A stretch of DNA of 64,000 bases from assembly GCA_029204225.1 (NCBI GenBank), contig CM055107.1:24137391-24201390 (forward strand), in the 5' to 3' direction. The notes below the pieces were generated by a model. The model worked only from the letters and a program-made list of their open reading frames with translations. It did not search any database and had not been told where the DNA came from. Numbering within the stretch: the stretch's first letter is position 1; the number at the start of each line of letters is the position of its first letter. This document shows positions 35,960-46,789 of this stretch, piece by piece. A program made the translations under genes and the position numbers. Origin of the DNA: Diphasiastrum complanatum (lineage: Eukaryota; Streptophyta; Lycopodiopsida; Lycopodiales; Lycopodiaceae).

Positions 35960-36085
35960 CACATTTAGTCTCCTTCTATACCAATCTACATCTACTTTGT
36001 AGTTATCTTTGTGACCAATTTTCACATCTAGTCTCCTTCTATACCAATCTACATCTACTTTGTAGTTATCTTTGTCACCAATTTT
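35960..36085. repeat. Tandem duplication, 63-bp unit, two copies
   Basis: 'cacatttagtctccttctat...' is repeated from 36023 with only one or two substitutions. Confidence 0.95.
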
Positions 36086-36897
36086 CATATACCCTCAACA
36101 ATCGTTTCTATGTGGGTTTTTTTTTTTTTTTTTCATTTTTCATTGACGTCATGTGAAAGATAATATTGCTCCAATTATACTTTTATGTCATTGCTTCCTT
36201 TGTTTCCACCTTTCTTATGTTATCCTCAATGTTTGAGCTATTCCAACTTACCCCTTGATCATTTCAACAATGACACATCTTCTAAGCTACGATTCTGTCT
36301 AGAGTTATTAGCTCCTTCTATTTTATACTACAACGAATTGTTCTATAGTTCTATAGATGGCTCTACTTCCATGCTTGTATTGCATGTATGGTCTACATGA
36401 GTATTGCAATTTTGGGTATTGAACCTTTTATTTTTACTTCAACTACATCCCAAATTAATTAGTTCTCATACCTATCTTCGATTTTACTAGCCAAGTATTC
36501 ATATTTCCATGTGCTATTCATGAGCCATATCCCACTAAGCTTGACCTTGATCTATGTTTTCAAGCCATCTATTGCAACAACTATTTTGCTTTCACGGTCT
36601 CCATGTATAACTTGAAATCTATGTGCCTTGCCTAAGCCATTATTATCCATATTCATGGGTTGAGTGTTTGTCTTGGTGTATCTAATGTTTGTTTTGTGTA
36701 TTAACGTGCATTCAAGATGCACTTGTGGTCTATTTGGTTATTATGGTATCCGAGTTTTATGAAGCACTTCAATTGTTATCTTCTTTTACTATCACATTAT
36801 AATATATAATGCCTCTATTTAGTAGTTGGTTGGCATGATTAATTTGATATCTATTTGCATAATGTATCATTCTAATGGCATTCTTTGGACATGCCGT

Positions 36898-36937
36898 ACT
36901 TGTATAAGTACAATCACATGGATGTACTTATACAAGT
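36898..36937. repeat. Perfect hairpin, 14-bp arms, 12-base loop
   Basis: acttgtataagtac (36898-36911) pairs fully with gtacttatacaagt (36924-36937). Confidence 0.9.
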
Positions 36938-38556
36938 GTGTAGGCCTCTTTAGCAAATATTGTTTTTCATAAAATCCTTACCTTAAGCTTCTTGAAATGA
37001 TTAATATTTTCCATGTCTATATTGCTATTGTTGTCTTTTAGGGTTGATATTAATATGTGTCTAGGCCTCTTCATGCAAATCCATTTACCAGATTTTACTA
37101 GTAAGAGGCAAATCTGCCTTGTACAAGGTAGTCCTATTCTAGCCCAGTATCTTGGATTGTATCTTCTAAGCAGTGTACTTCAGTTTTCATATGTCATTTT
37201 GGGTCATCTAGGTAAAAGATTATTGTTATTATTATTTTGTTTTTGTTTCAAGATTGCTAGTGTTGCCTCTAATTAGCACTCCTTTTTATAATACTCACTT
37301 CACATATGTCTAGATGCTATCCTCCTATCTTGATTTTGTCACTTGCTAATTCTAGGCTATATAGCTATTGAGTAAATAATTGCATGTCAACTATAGATTG
37401 TAAGTCTACTTTGTGATTTTCAATTATTTTGGCACACTCTACTCAAACTTTGGAGACTTTCTATTTGCATGTCTATCATCATGTCTTGCATGTAATTAGC
37501 CCATGTGCTAATAATAAACATTGCTAAACATAACCCTAGAGCTAAATTGAAAAAATACTAGTTCAATAGGATAGTCAATAAAACGGCTCCTGAGCTATCT
37601 TTGTTAATGGTGGGATTTGTATTAATCATTGAAGGTCCAATTTAGTCTAATAAGCTCCCAAACTCATATTAAAGGCACCATTAATTCTGAACGTTTTGTT
37701 ATGAGATCTGGGTGTTTCTCTTCTTGAGAGCTATGGCTTTTGCCTTTTTGTGTTTATGAGTCTACCGTCACATGAGAGCTTGATCATGCTCTAGCTTTAG
37801 GCCCTATTGTAATGAATGATCATTTAATGGATGATTCTATCTTTCTTTGCGATATTTGGTGAAGCTTCTTCTAATTTGTCTAGTTTCTTGATTTCTTGCC
37901 AATGGCATGCTAATTTGATACTTATGAATGGATTAAATATTAGGATGCTATGATTGACACATGGCAATATTGTCCATCATATTATTCTTTTATTGTCCCT
38001 CCCTCAATTGGAACCAAATATTCACCTAGCCCACTCTTGGGCTATGCTACCACCCTTTAAATAGAAACTCATCTACTATATGATATTGTTACTACTCGTG
38101 GAGAAATGTTTGTGTGTTGCCAAATGTGCATGCTCACATGCTATGGGCTATTTGGACCACTAGACTTGGTATAAGTTTTTGGTGTTCATCTCCTCCTAGT
38201 ATTGTAGGCTATCTCTCCTATGAAAGAAATAGGCCTACCTATTGCCTATATTGGTGACTCGAGCATATGCCACGCTACTAGACATTATTATAACATGTAA
38301 TTTGTAGCTTTCTTGCCCTTATGTGAATATGCTCCATGATGGCACTATGCCTTTTATCTTTTTGTAGTCTTGTATAGAAAATAATATTCCAAATTCACGT
38401 CGAATTAGTCTTGACGCCCAAACTTTTGAGTAGAATTGAGATTGTCCGTGTAAATATATTTAAAACTGAATTTAGTTTGCTTTCTTTTAAGAGTTAATCA
38501 AAGTGTCCATCTTTAATCCCTTCAATCAAGGCTAAACTATGTCATACATTTTGTTA
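36938..38556. other. No gene seen
   Basis: AT-rich, no motif-bearing frame. A two-base-period or LTR structure was not found. Confidence 0.4.
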
Positions 38557-38915
38557 GGAACATATCCAACATTGCCACATCCTCTTCCTTACAAGCCATT
38601 AAAAAGAGTTGAAAAGATAAAAAAGTTGGAAGAAAATTCCTTGCCTTGAACCAAAAGGAATCAAACACACAGACAAGATGGTTCATAATGTGCATGTTGT
38701 CCTTTTGGGTGGGGGATTGAGTCTAGGATCTAATATAGGATTGATTTTGTGAGGAATATACCCATCATTGCCACATCCTCTTTCTTACATGCTTCATAAA
38801 GAGGTCAAAAGAAAAAGTTAATTGGAAGAAACCTTAGACGGTATGCCACATATGCTTCCTTACAAGCCATTAAAAAGGGGCCAAAAGATAATGTAATGGG
38901 TGAGTGGAAGAAGAA
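38557..38915. repeat. Imperfect repeat, about 78-bp unit, three spaced copies
   Basis: Units at about 38557-38633, 38753-38829 and 38840-38915 share 'cattgccacatcctcttccttacaagccattaaaaag' like sequence (third copy shortened) and a 'ttggaagaa' or 'gtggaagaa' end. Confidence 0.7.
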
Positions 38916-39371
38916 TGCTTGTGCTGTCACAAAAGGACATAAGCTTAGACAAGATGGTTTGCAATATGATGCTAGTGTCCTTGAGTGGATAGAATTGTAT
39001 ATGGGATTTTTTTATAGTTTTGGTTGTTGGGTGAAGAAAACGTGCCTAGGGCAAGGAAGCATAGCACCTCATGAAGAAAAAAAATAAAGAAGGAAGCAGC
39101 TCACAATAGGAAGAAAAAGAAAGACATAAAGAATAAAGAGGAGGTCCGAGGAGGAGATATGAGGTTGGCCAGCGACGAGCATGGCGGCAGGCAGGGTCAA
39201 CTGTCGTCGGTGGGGATGGCGTGCCAGCCACTTTTTCCTCCTCCATCACGTTCTCACCACATACACTTATCTGTAGTAGAGTGCAGTGGCAGTGGCAGCG
39301 GCAGCAGATATTGTTGATCCGTGCGGGTGAGTTGGAGGTCGGTAGCTGGTTTGTGGGCTGTGTCGTGGGAA

Positions 39372-39397
39372 GCAGCAGCAGCTGCAGCTGCTGCTGC
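39372..39397. repeat. 26-bp perfect palindrome of GCA/TGC triplets
   Basis: gcagcagcagctg mirrored by cagctgctgctgc, centred on ctgcag. It lies about 650 bp before the peptide gene and can extrude as a hairpin. Confidence 0.93.
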
Positions 39398-39559
39398 AGT
39401 GGCGTTTCCGATTGTCCAATGCGTCACGATCCACTTTGCATGGCTCACGCATGTCTTGTTGGTAAGTCAGAGGCAGCAGCAACCATTTGAGCCGCAGGAT
39501 GGCAAGTGCCTGTTTCTATATTGCAGAAAGCCAGCTCCACAGGGCGGGATGGAAGCACC

Positions 39560-39820
39560 GTGGATCGGAGATCAGCAAACAGTCTTGCAGTATCTGTGGT
39601 AAGACAAAGATGCAATGATTCAAAAGGCTGAGCATCCTCTGATCGCGGATCGGTGATATAGGAAGCTGCAGCTGCACGAGAGATGATAGCTATCTTGCAG
39701 TATCCGTCGTAAGATAAAGAGCACCTTATTCCAAAGGCCAATCATCCTCGCGTGACAGAGGTAGCTGCTGCTGCACGACTGCTAAGAAGCGCTGATAGCT
39801 ACAACTGTATTGCAGTCACA
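39560..39820 (+). repeat. Imperfect tandem repeat, about 112-bp unit, in the leader of the peptide gene
   Basis: Two units and part of a third share 'cttgcagtatctgtggtaag' / 'cttgcagtatccgtcgtaag', then 'aagagcaNcttattccaaagg...atcctc' and 'gctgcagctgcacga' / 'gctgctgctgcacga'. Each unit holds an acceptor-like ttgcag and a donor-like gtaag eleven or so bases apart. Confidence 0.7.
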
Positions 39821-40037
39821 GATTGGAAAATCGTGTATGTCAGGAGCTGCTAGCCGTCTGTTGCTTTGGAACTTAGAAGTCAGTGATATTGAACAGAACT
39901 CAGATGGCACCTTGCAGTAGGTTTATGCTTTCGTGAAAGGCGGCGCTTCGTGGTATGCAAGTGTTCGTTCATTGGAATTAACTTCCTGCAGCTCTAGATT
40001 GCATTCTCTTTGGAAGGGATAAATCGGTTCTTTTCAG

Positions 40038-40340
40038 ATGGGCCTCAGAAGTGGGCTGGGTTTGCGATGTAGTGTGCTAGTGGTGTTGTTTTTGTTACTA
40101 GCTGCTTGCGTGCTATGCAACAAGACGCACCATCAATCTCACACAAAATTGGCTCGGAACGTAGCTAAGGTCCGGAAACTGATAGAACGTGGTGAGAGAC
40201 GCTTGATTGTAAGAAGCTGGGTTATCCGAACCTCAAAGTCCTTCCGTTCCAGGCCTTATGGATTTGTTGCGAACTCACTTCCTAGAGGAAATACTCCTCC
40301 ACCTGGTCCATCTACCATGCACAGAGTTATACCAACATAG
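40038..40340 (+). CDS. Secreted small-peptide precursor, IDA/IDL-like
   Basis: A single frame of 100 residues. Residues 1-27 form a signal peptide: basic start (MGLRSGLGLR), hydrophobic core (VLVVLFLLLAACVL), then polar NKTHHQ. Residues 28-79 are a basic, variable middle, rich in Arg and Lys. The C-terminus, 81-96, is LPRGNTPPPGPSTMHR. It matches the IDA/IDL pattern LPKGxPIPPSGPSKRHN at L-P-basic-G, PP, GPS and H (one residue shorter after the Gly) and keeps the Pro pair whose hydroxylation matters in IDA. IDA peptides are cut out in the apoplast and bind HAESA/HSL receptor kinases to trigger cell separation. Departures: Lys-Arg before His is Thr-Met, and the final Asn is Arg, with four more residues after it. 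A CLE-like reading (PxGPxxxH) fits fewer positions. An acceptor-like ttcttttcag ends directly before the ATG, so a 5' leader intron is likely. Confidence 0.55.
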   Translation: MGLRSGLGLRCSVLVVLFLLLAACVLCNKTHHQSHTKLARNVAKVRKLIERGERRLIVRSWVIRTSKSFRSRPYGFVANSLPRGNTPPPGPSTMHRVIPT

Positions 40341-41271
40341 AATACACCATCTGTAGATGTTTGACAGGATTAAGCATTCTCAATCATACGGCGGCCTGTT
40401 GTCGATCTAGCTTTAGACATTACTCCCAAGCATGTGCTCGTGTGGCCTTTGCGCATGGATCAGGTTCAAAGTTCATAGGTATCATCTATTGGTTTCAAAG
40501 CTATGATATTCTTGGCTACTTAAGTTCTCATACTCTTTATCAAGCAATCATTGCCCTGCATGCCCTCACCAAACCGGAACCCTCTATGCCGAGAACATTG
40601 AGAACGGGCAGCTGCTGAGAAGCAAAGTGAAAAGTTCGTCAGCTCCAATGAAACAGTTTGATGTTCAGCTGTTCAGCTGCATGCAGTGGAGTTTCACCGA
40701 CAGCCATCCTGTTTAAAGGATGTTGACTGAAGATCTCATGCAGAATGCGTCCCGATTCCTCAAGAATGAGACGGGCTCTTCGATTGACTTACTAAAATTA
40801 TACATAATAAACTATTATGGGATGTAGTTGACACATCACTGTGTCGTCAGTGGTAGTGCTTTCATAAAAATGCTGTTCTCTTTTAACGATCTTAGTAAAC
40901 AGTCTCATATGCAACGTACTTCTACCATGACTTGTTGCCACTAACTACTATGAAGTTAATCCTTATTTCATTAGATCAGAATTTATAATCGCAATTTGTA
41001 AGACGTTCAGTCAGAACCTTCTTCAAATAATCTCGTGCCATAAAATCTGAGCTCGTTACTGTAGCTTGAGAACAGACGAATCTTATACTTCTTGTTTCAC
41101 CTCTATGAATAACTCCAATGAACCCTTCATTTTTCAATTCAGAATGCTGGCAACATAGAGAAGGGCTGAGTGGTATTGTGCATGTCAAACCCATATAGGC
41201 ATTTGTTCGACTGCTAGTGATACATAAACATACTGCCTGCGAGATCGCAGCAAAGCAATTCTGACCTCTTC

Positions 41272-41275
<4 letters not shown>
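40341..41275. other. 3' region of the peptide gene, no further gene
   Basis: A short forward frame at 40361-40618 has no signal or motif that I recognise. Coding-like codon use is not evident. Confidence 0.4.

Positions 41276-41332
<57 letters not shown>
41276..41332. repeat. (CT)n array, about 28 units
   Basis: Uninterrupted dinucleotide array. Confidence 0.97.
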
Positions 41333-41337
<5 letters not shown>

Positions 41338-41628
41338 GGATCTTTCTAAGTCCTGTGGATATTTCCATGCCATTGTGATTCTAAAAGCACTCATACAGGC
41401 TTAAAATTGGCCTAGCTAGTCATTTAGAATCTAGAACATAGGAACTAGATAGTAGGCTTTAATATACTTTGAGATTTTTTGGGGACCTTTTGTATAGTTT
41501 TGGGTCATTAATCTTTTGGGTCATATGCATGGTAAGAGATTTGAAGGTCTTTTAATAGGAATTATTCTGATTCCCTTCAATACAGGACATGGACATAACA
41601 TTCTTCCTCCCTTGAACCACTTCTATTC

Positions 41629-42075
41629 TTAGAAGCGGAAGCCAGAGAAGTTCTTCTTTATGCTTTCGACTCGTTTCCATGAATCATCATCCTCAGTCCG
41701 TCCCTTCCACCTAATCAAGCACTCAGAGATAGAATGATTTCTCAATTGTTTATCTCTAGTTCTGAGTATCTTTTCAGGTTCCAAAGGAACACTAAGCAAT
41801 AAGTCCTCCAAATGGGTAAGATCTTCTTCAGAACCAACTACGTCACTTTCATGTAAACATAATTTTAACCAGCTTACATGAAACACTGGGTGAATTGTTG
41901 TCTTGTCCTGAAGATCAAGTTCGTAAGCTAAAGAACCAATTTTTATTATAATTCGAAACGGTCCACAATATCTGGTAGACAATCTATGATGCTTCCCCGT
42001 ACGCATAGTCTTAGAATCTTTAGGTATTAATGTATTCTCTCCAAGAGGAGAGAATATTCTTCTTAGGATCCCCAT
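41629..42075 (-). pseudogene. Ty3/gypsy integrase C-terminus with chromodomain-like end
   Basis: 148 codons on the reverse strand. It contains the integrase tail pattern KxxxxRTGKHHRLSTRYCGPF, YELDLQDKTTIHPVFHVSWLK (typical VFHVS-LK closing the integrase C-terminal domain), and then a segment with EKILRTRDKQLRNHSISECL, IRWKG and DDSWK. The [L/I]-[V/I]-[K/R]WKG ... E-[D/A]-[S/A]-W pattern is that of chromovirus chromodomains, which direct integration to heterochromatin. No integrase core, RT or LTR is attached, so this is a truncated remnant, open but incomplete. Confidence 0.88.
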
Positions 42076-42169
42076 GCAACCTATACTAAGCTATTGACCT
42101 CCTATTCTTGCATTATAGCAGTCACCAATCGTCGGGTCTTAGTTCTCCTTACGAGCACAAGCTAGGCAA

Positions 42170-43264
42170 TATGCCCTCAACATGTGTTGGTGGCCTCGAG
42201 ACTAGTCAATCCATTGATGAATGTAAACTTTTTAAGATCTAATAAAGTTGACCTTTGGAGGTAATTACCATTATAATTTGTTTTCGAGATAGTTCCAATT
42301 GGAAAGACCCTTACCACAACTTTTTTGCGTTGCTAATGCCAAGGGCCCGCACTGTTATGCCATTGGTCTACAAATGACTTATTGGGCCTTCTATGTTGGA
42401 TTTCTATCCTCTCCATCCCTTAACTCATGGCTAATCTAGATCCATTCATTTGTTGTATGTTAATATCTATACAATCGTATGCTCCGCAGAAATACAAAGG
42501 ATTTGATGATAGTGTTCTATCGACACTACTGAACTATCGACTCACCATTGATCCAAGTACTACCACCAAGTGAACTATTGGCCATTTATCAACTATTCGC
42601 ATGTCACCATTGACTTGAATACTTAACTCGGACATTCGACAGCTCAACAATACTTTCATCACGCGTGGATAGAATCTCTAACAGAATTGGATTCTTCTAA
42701 CAATGACTGCTTGGCAACATGTAGTGCCTTAATTCCATTTGTAAAAGTACAGATTAAGGATTCTTTTAATTGCATAGCCATGTATATATACAATATATAG
42801 GTTACTCAATACATCAGTTACCAATTTACGAAATCGATCAATCGAACACTCAAAGAGCAAATATTCGATCATTCTCTATGTTAATATAGGGTATTGTTTC
42901 AGAAAGATCACGATCTGTCTGCATTTAGACTTGTACACTTTTCAACTAAATGTATTTGTGCCAACAAAATAAGTCATGTTGTGTTGTGTCACATACATCT
43001 TTATTTTTATTTGATTCATGATATATGAATAATCTGACTCGTAGATTAATATGACTAATAATTTATGTCGATTAAATGCTCCAAGCTCTGCATTATTTCG
43101 CTTTCGCAATAAAACTTTGAATCAATCTAATTCGTGCATGTCTACGGAATCAATTATTTCGATCCTAGCGACTTCAAAGCCAGGATCAAGTAGAGCGATC
43201 TTCGAGTTATCAAAGGTGGTTTGAATCTGAAGGATATGACCTTGATATTTCATCCTATCCCCAA
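42170..43264 (+). repeat. Probable copia LTR and flank, left end uncertain
   Basis: A canonical PBS follows at 43267. LTRs of this gag class end '...ccccaa', as here. A TGTTGGATTTC start near 42393 is a possible left end. No partner LTR found. Confidence 0.4.
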
Positions 43265-43266
43265 TG

Positions 43267-43278
43267 TGGTATCAGAGC
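43267..43278 (+). promoter_or_regulatory. Primer-binding site, initiator-Met tRNA type
   Basis: Exact tggtatcagagc about 150 bp before a gag start. Confidence 0.88.
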
Positions 43279-43430
43279 TTTCGTCATGATATCTTAATAG
43301 AGTCTCTAAGATCAGTGAAATAGAGCATATAATATCAGAATGATTGTTCTAATACAGTGTAGACACTTATTAAAATTGTTTTGACAATCATATAATGTAC
43401 TATTTGCATACACTCATCTCGGACTTTATG

Positions 43431-44395
43431 ATGGATTCGCAATCAAAGTCTGCTCTAATGGTAGACAAATTCGATGGTTCAAATTATCAATTATGGAAAT
43501 TCAAGATGAAAGTTGTACTGATAGCCAAAGAATTATGAGAAAAAGTCGTAGGAACCAAGATAATTTCCAGTGTGGATGAGCATGCCATTTCCAAGTGGAA
43601 GCTCGAGGATGGTAAGGCTTTTGCCTTAATCACCCTTAACATCTCCAACATAAAGATTGGCCACATCAGACAAGCCCGACCTTCAAAAGAAGCTTGAGAT
43701 ATATTGAGCACACTTCATGAAGTGAGACATGTCACTTCGAAGTTGCATCTGAGGATAAAAAATTTCTTCTCCTATACGAATCACATTAATCAATTCAAGA
43801 CTATGTTAGAGCAGATGGCAACAGTAGGTTCAGTGATTGAACATTCGGACTTTGTCATAACCTTATTGTCTAGCTTGTCGTCCTCTTATGAAAATTGGGG
43901 ATTTCTACTCACTCAAATATAACTTTGTCCATAGTCATAATTATGCTGCTGTAGGAGGAAACTCAAAGGAATGGAGCGTCCTCATCTTCCATCAACGACT
44001 CACAAGCTCTATTCTTCAAGAAGAATTTAAAAAAACAACAAAAGAATAAAGTTGTCAGACGATTCAACAGCCATAAAAAACAGTCATAGAAGCAAGGTCC
44101 GAACCAATATCAACAACCTGCTTAGAACAAGAAAAGAATGTTCTACAAATACTACAAAAGGACGAATCACGAGATCTAGGACCTCCGAATCTTGAAATTC
44201 AACAACAACAACAAGAAACCACTGGATCAACCAGCCAACGCAACTATTAATTCAAAGTAGAATACTGAAGATAATGAAAAGCAGAATGTCTTCATGGTGA
44301 ATCATCACTATGTCGAACATGTTGAAGAATGGTTCCTCAATTTTGGAGCAACGCAACACGTGACAAGCCATACAAGCATTGCTCTCTCATAAATC
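43431..44395 (+). pseudogene. Copia gag-protease remnant
   Basis: From ATG 43431: MDSQSKSALMVDKFDGSNYQLWKFKMKVVL in frame, then stops at about 43536 and 43695, then LHEVRHVTSKLHLRIKNFF and LLSSLSSSYENWGFLL (typical gag). After 43923, decayed frames hold a basic linker, a zinc knuckle that has lost its cysteines (FYKYYKRTNHEI) and a protease start EEWFLNFGATQHVTS, in which the catalytic DSG is NFG. No integrase or RT was found downstream. Confidence 0.82.
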
Positions 44396-45604
44396 ATCCC
44401 ATAGCAGTGCGAAAGCTATCGATTGGAAGTGCAATTGAACGCTACGGGAATAGTGCATTTGAAATTTGCTCCTTGAATCACCGATTGAAATTTCAAAAGA
44501 TGTAAACGAGTCTGATAGAACAGCAGGTGAATTCCATTATAGAATCAGTGATTGAATGGCCACAAAAGTGTGCTCATATCAAGTACAAAAGTGCGAACCA
44601 ATTGACTGGTCGCTACAACGAACAATCCATTGATAATAGAAATACGTTGAGAATTGGCCACAGACATGTGTTTTAATCTATCCCAGGAAGGTATTGTGGC
44701 CTCTTTGGAAGTGCGTTGTACTGACAGAATAAAAACCTTGGGAGTATGGCAACATAAGTTTGCTTGAAGTCTACCACAGAACTGTGATTCAATGCTGTAG
44801 AAAACAACGCTTGATGACTAAAAATATGTTGGTAAAATATTTGCCACACCAGTTCAACTATTATTACTTGACTATGCAACCTTTCAATGATTCAACTCTT
44901 CGACTATCTTCCATTACGTTTTTGATGCAAGGAGTGGACTCTATTATATAGCCAAACCCAAAGGTTTGCCCCTCAATATGACATTTTTTCAATTGTCATG
45001 CATTTCATACCTTCTTTGCACATGTCCCTCCCGAATTAGGGTTCACCTATTTTAGTAGGTCCTCCAACTTGCTCCCCTCCTCCAAACAGGGTGTTTTTAG
45101 GCTTTGGAGCTCAACAACTTTGAAGTTTATCTTTTCATGATTCTCAAGTTTGTCTTTTTGTTGCTTTCCCCAAGTGGTTCTTCCCTTAGATTGCCTTTTG
45201 CCAAAATAGTATGTGCTTAGGGCAAGGAACCTTTTTTGTACAAAGGGTAAATATCTTTCAGCGATTGTTCATCCTTCAAAGAAGTAGTGATGTCTCAAAC
45301 TTGTTATCTCAATGCATGTAAAACTACCATGTGGAGACTTTTACTTGTCTTTATCTGTCATGCTTCTGAATTCTTCATTGTCTGTTCGGTTCCCAGTGAC
45401 TCATCCATTGGGTAATGGAGTCACTCCCCTCCCCACTATATTGTTTCTATTTTCAATTTTTCTCTCAATCCCTTTTCAATTATGCACCTATACAATCATT
45501 CATGCCCATAGGAGTATTTAGCAAATGCCCAATGCAACTCAGAATTATGCAGAGAAGCAATGAAAATGTATGCATGGAACACTGAGACTTGCATCAAATG
45601 CTCA
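44396..45604. other. No gene seen
   Basis: Probably decayed retroelement sequence, but nothing I can name. Confidence 0.4.
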
Positions 45605-46686
45605 TCATAATGTGTCTAGTATGTGATGCATAATAGTGAGGTGGGTGTTTATAGTGCATTCTTGCACATTTCTTTTCAATTCCCCGGTATAATTGGGGTC
45701 AACTTCAGGCACATCTACAAGGGCTGGGTCGGCGCCTTCCAAGAACTTGAAATAGAACATTTCATTCAGGGTTTTGCGTTCCTTGGAGGACTTATCATGT
45801 ACCCCCAAGTATAGTACAAGGTCAGCTCCTAGTTCCATTAGCTCATTGGGGTTGTACCACCATTTAGCAAGGTGAACTTTGGTGGGTTTTGACTTAGGAC
45901 CCCAAGGTTGTAGTAACCATCTCTGTAGGCAGTAGGCATAGTGACCGGCTAGTCTGATGATGTCATCTTTGTGGTGCGTGGCAATAACAAAGAATCTACA
46001 TAAACCTTCACAGGAGTCCCTTGTAGTTTTCAAAGTTACTTGGGATGAGTGGCCATTTGAATCTGAGTTGAGAACTAGTGGATGGCCACAACTCAATGAC
46101 TTGATTGTCTAGTGGATGGCCACAACTCAAAGACTTGATTGTCTTGTGGAAATTCCATGAGAGGCAGATACAAACAATAAGCATCGAAATTTTTGTAGAA
46201 CAGGCTGTCTGACAGAATCTCCTTTCGATGCACTGGATATGCGGGTAGAGGATCACGGGAACTCTACGGTCTGACTGGCCCCTTTGCTGCCTCTTGTCTT
46301 TGATACTCATGCAATTGCCTGGCTAGCGTAGCTATGGTAGTTTCGGTTGCAACTAGTTTCACTTTGGTGTTGGCTATAATTTTTTCTTGCCTTTTGTACT
46401 CCTCCCTACGGCTTATATGTTTTCGGTCACTAGTCTCCTTGAGTTCAGTGTACTTTCGCTTCCAAGAGTCTCGCTACTTATTGGCACTGCTCAGCTCATT
46501 AGCAGCTCTAATTCGAAGGTTTTTTGCATTTTTGAGTTCTTGCTTCAAGTTGTGGATTTCTTGGGTGTGTCGTTCTCGTTCTTTGGAAAGTATTGCAGCC
46601 ATTGCCTCACTTGGCTTCTTAGGTTTTTTATTAACAAACGACTCATCTCCTCTAGTAGTCATGACCTGGTGAACAAGATTCCTCAT
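45605..46686 (-). pseudogene. Unknown coiled-coil coding stretch downstream of a gypsy pol
   Basis: From 46686 down, one reverse frame reads a Lys/Glu-rich helix (SEAMAAILSKERERHTQEIH, then NLKQELKNAKNLRIRAANEL), passes a stop at 46474 and continues as more helix (RDSWKRKYTELKETS, then EEYKRQEKIIANTKVKLVA) to about 46260. A second frame, about 46096-45605, has HHKDDIIRLAGHYAYCLQRW, then KWWYNPNELMELGADLVLYL and a Pro/Asp tail. I recognise neither. It lies on the same strand as, and 3' of, the pol at 48055-50255, where Athila-type elements carry an env-like frame and some Tat-type elements an extra frame. It could also be part of an unrelated element or a host fragment. The start ATG is not certain. 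Confidence 0.4.
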
Positions 46687-46789
46687 GTTGCTTTAGAAGT
46701 TGGTTGGGACAATGCAGTGGTGTTAACAACATGTAGCATATTTTTCCAATTTTTTTTTTATATGATTCACGGTATCTCAGCCAAGCTGA

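Noticed and set aside
39221-39490. Ala- or Cys-rich proteins over the CAG/CTG-rich stretch
   Set aside because: Overlapping open frames on both strands come from the triplet-rich palindrome; no domain and no sensible start context.
40038-40340. CLE peptide identity for the secreted precursor
   Set aside because: PxGPxxxH fits, but CLE positions Arg1, Asn8 and Pro9 are missing, while the upstream LPRG and the GPS triplet fit IDA/IDL better.
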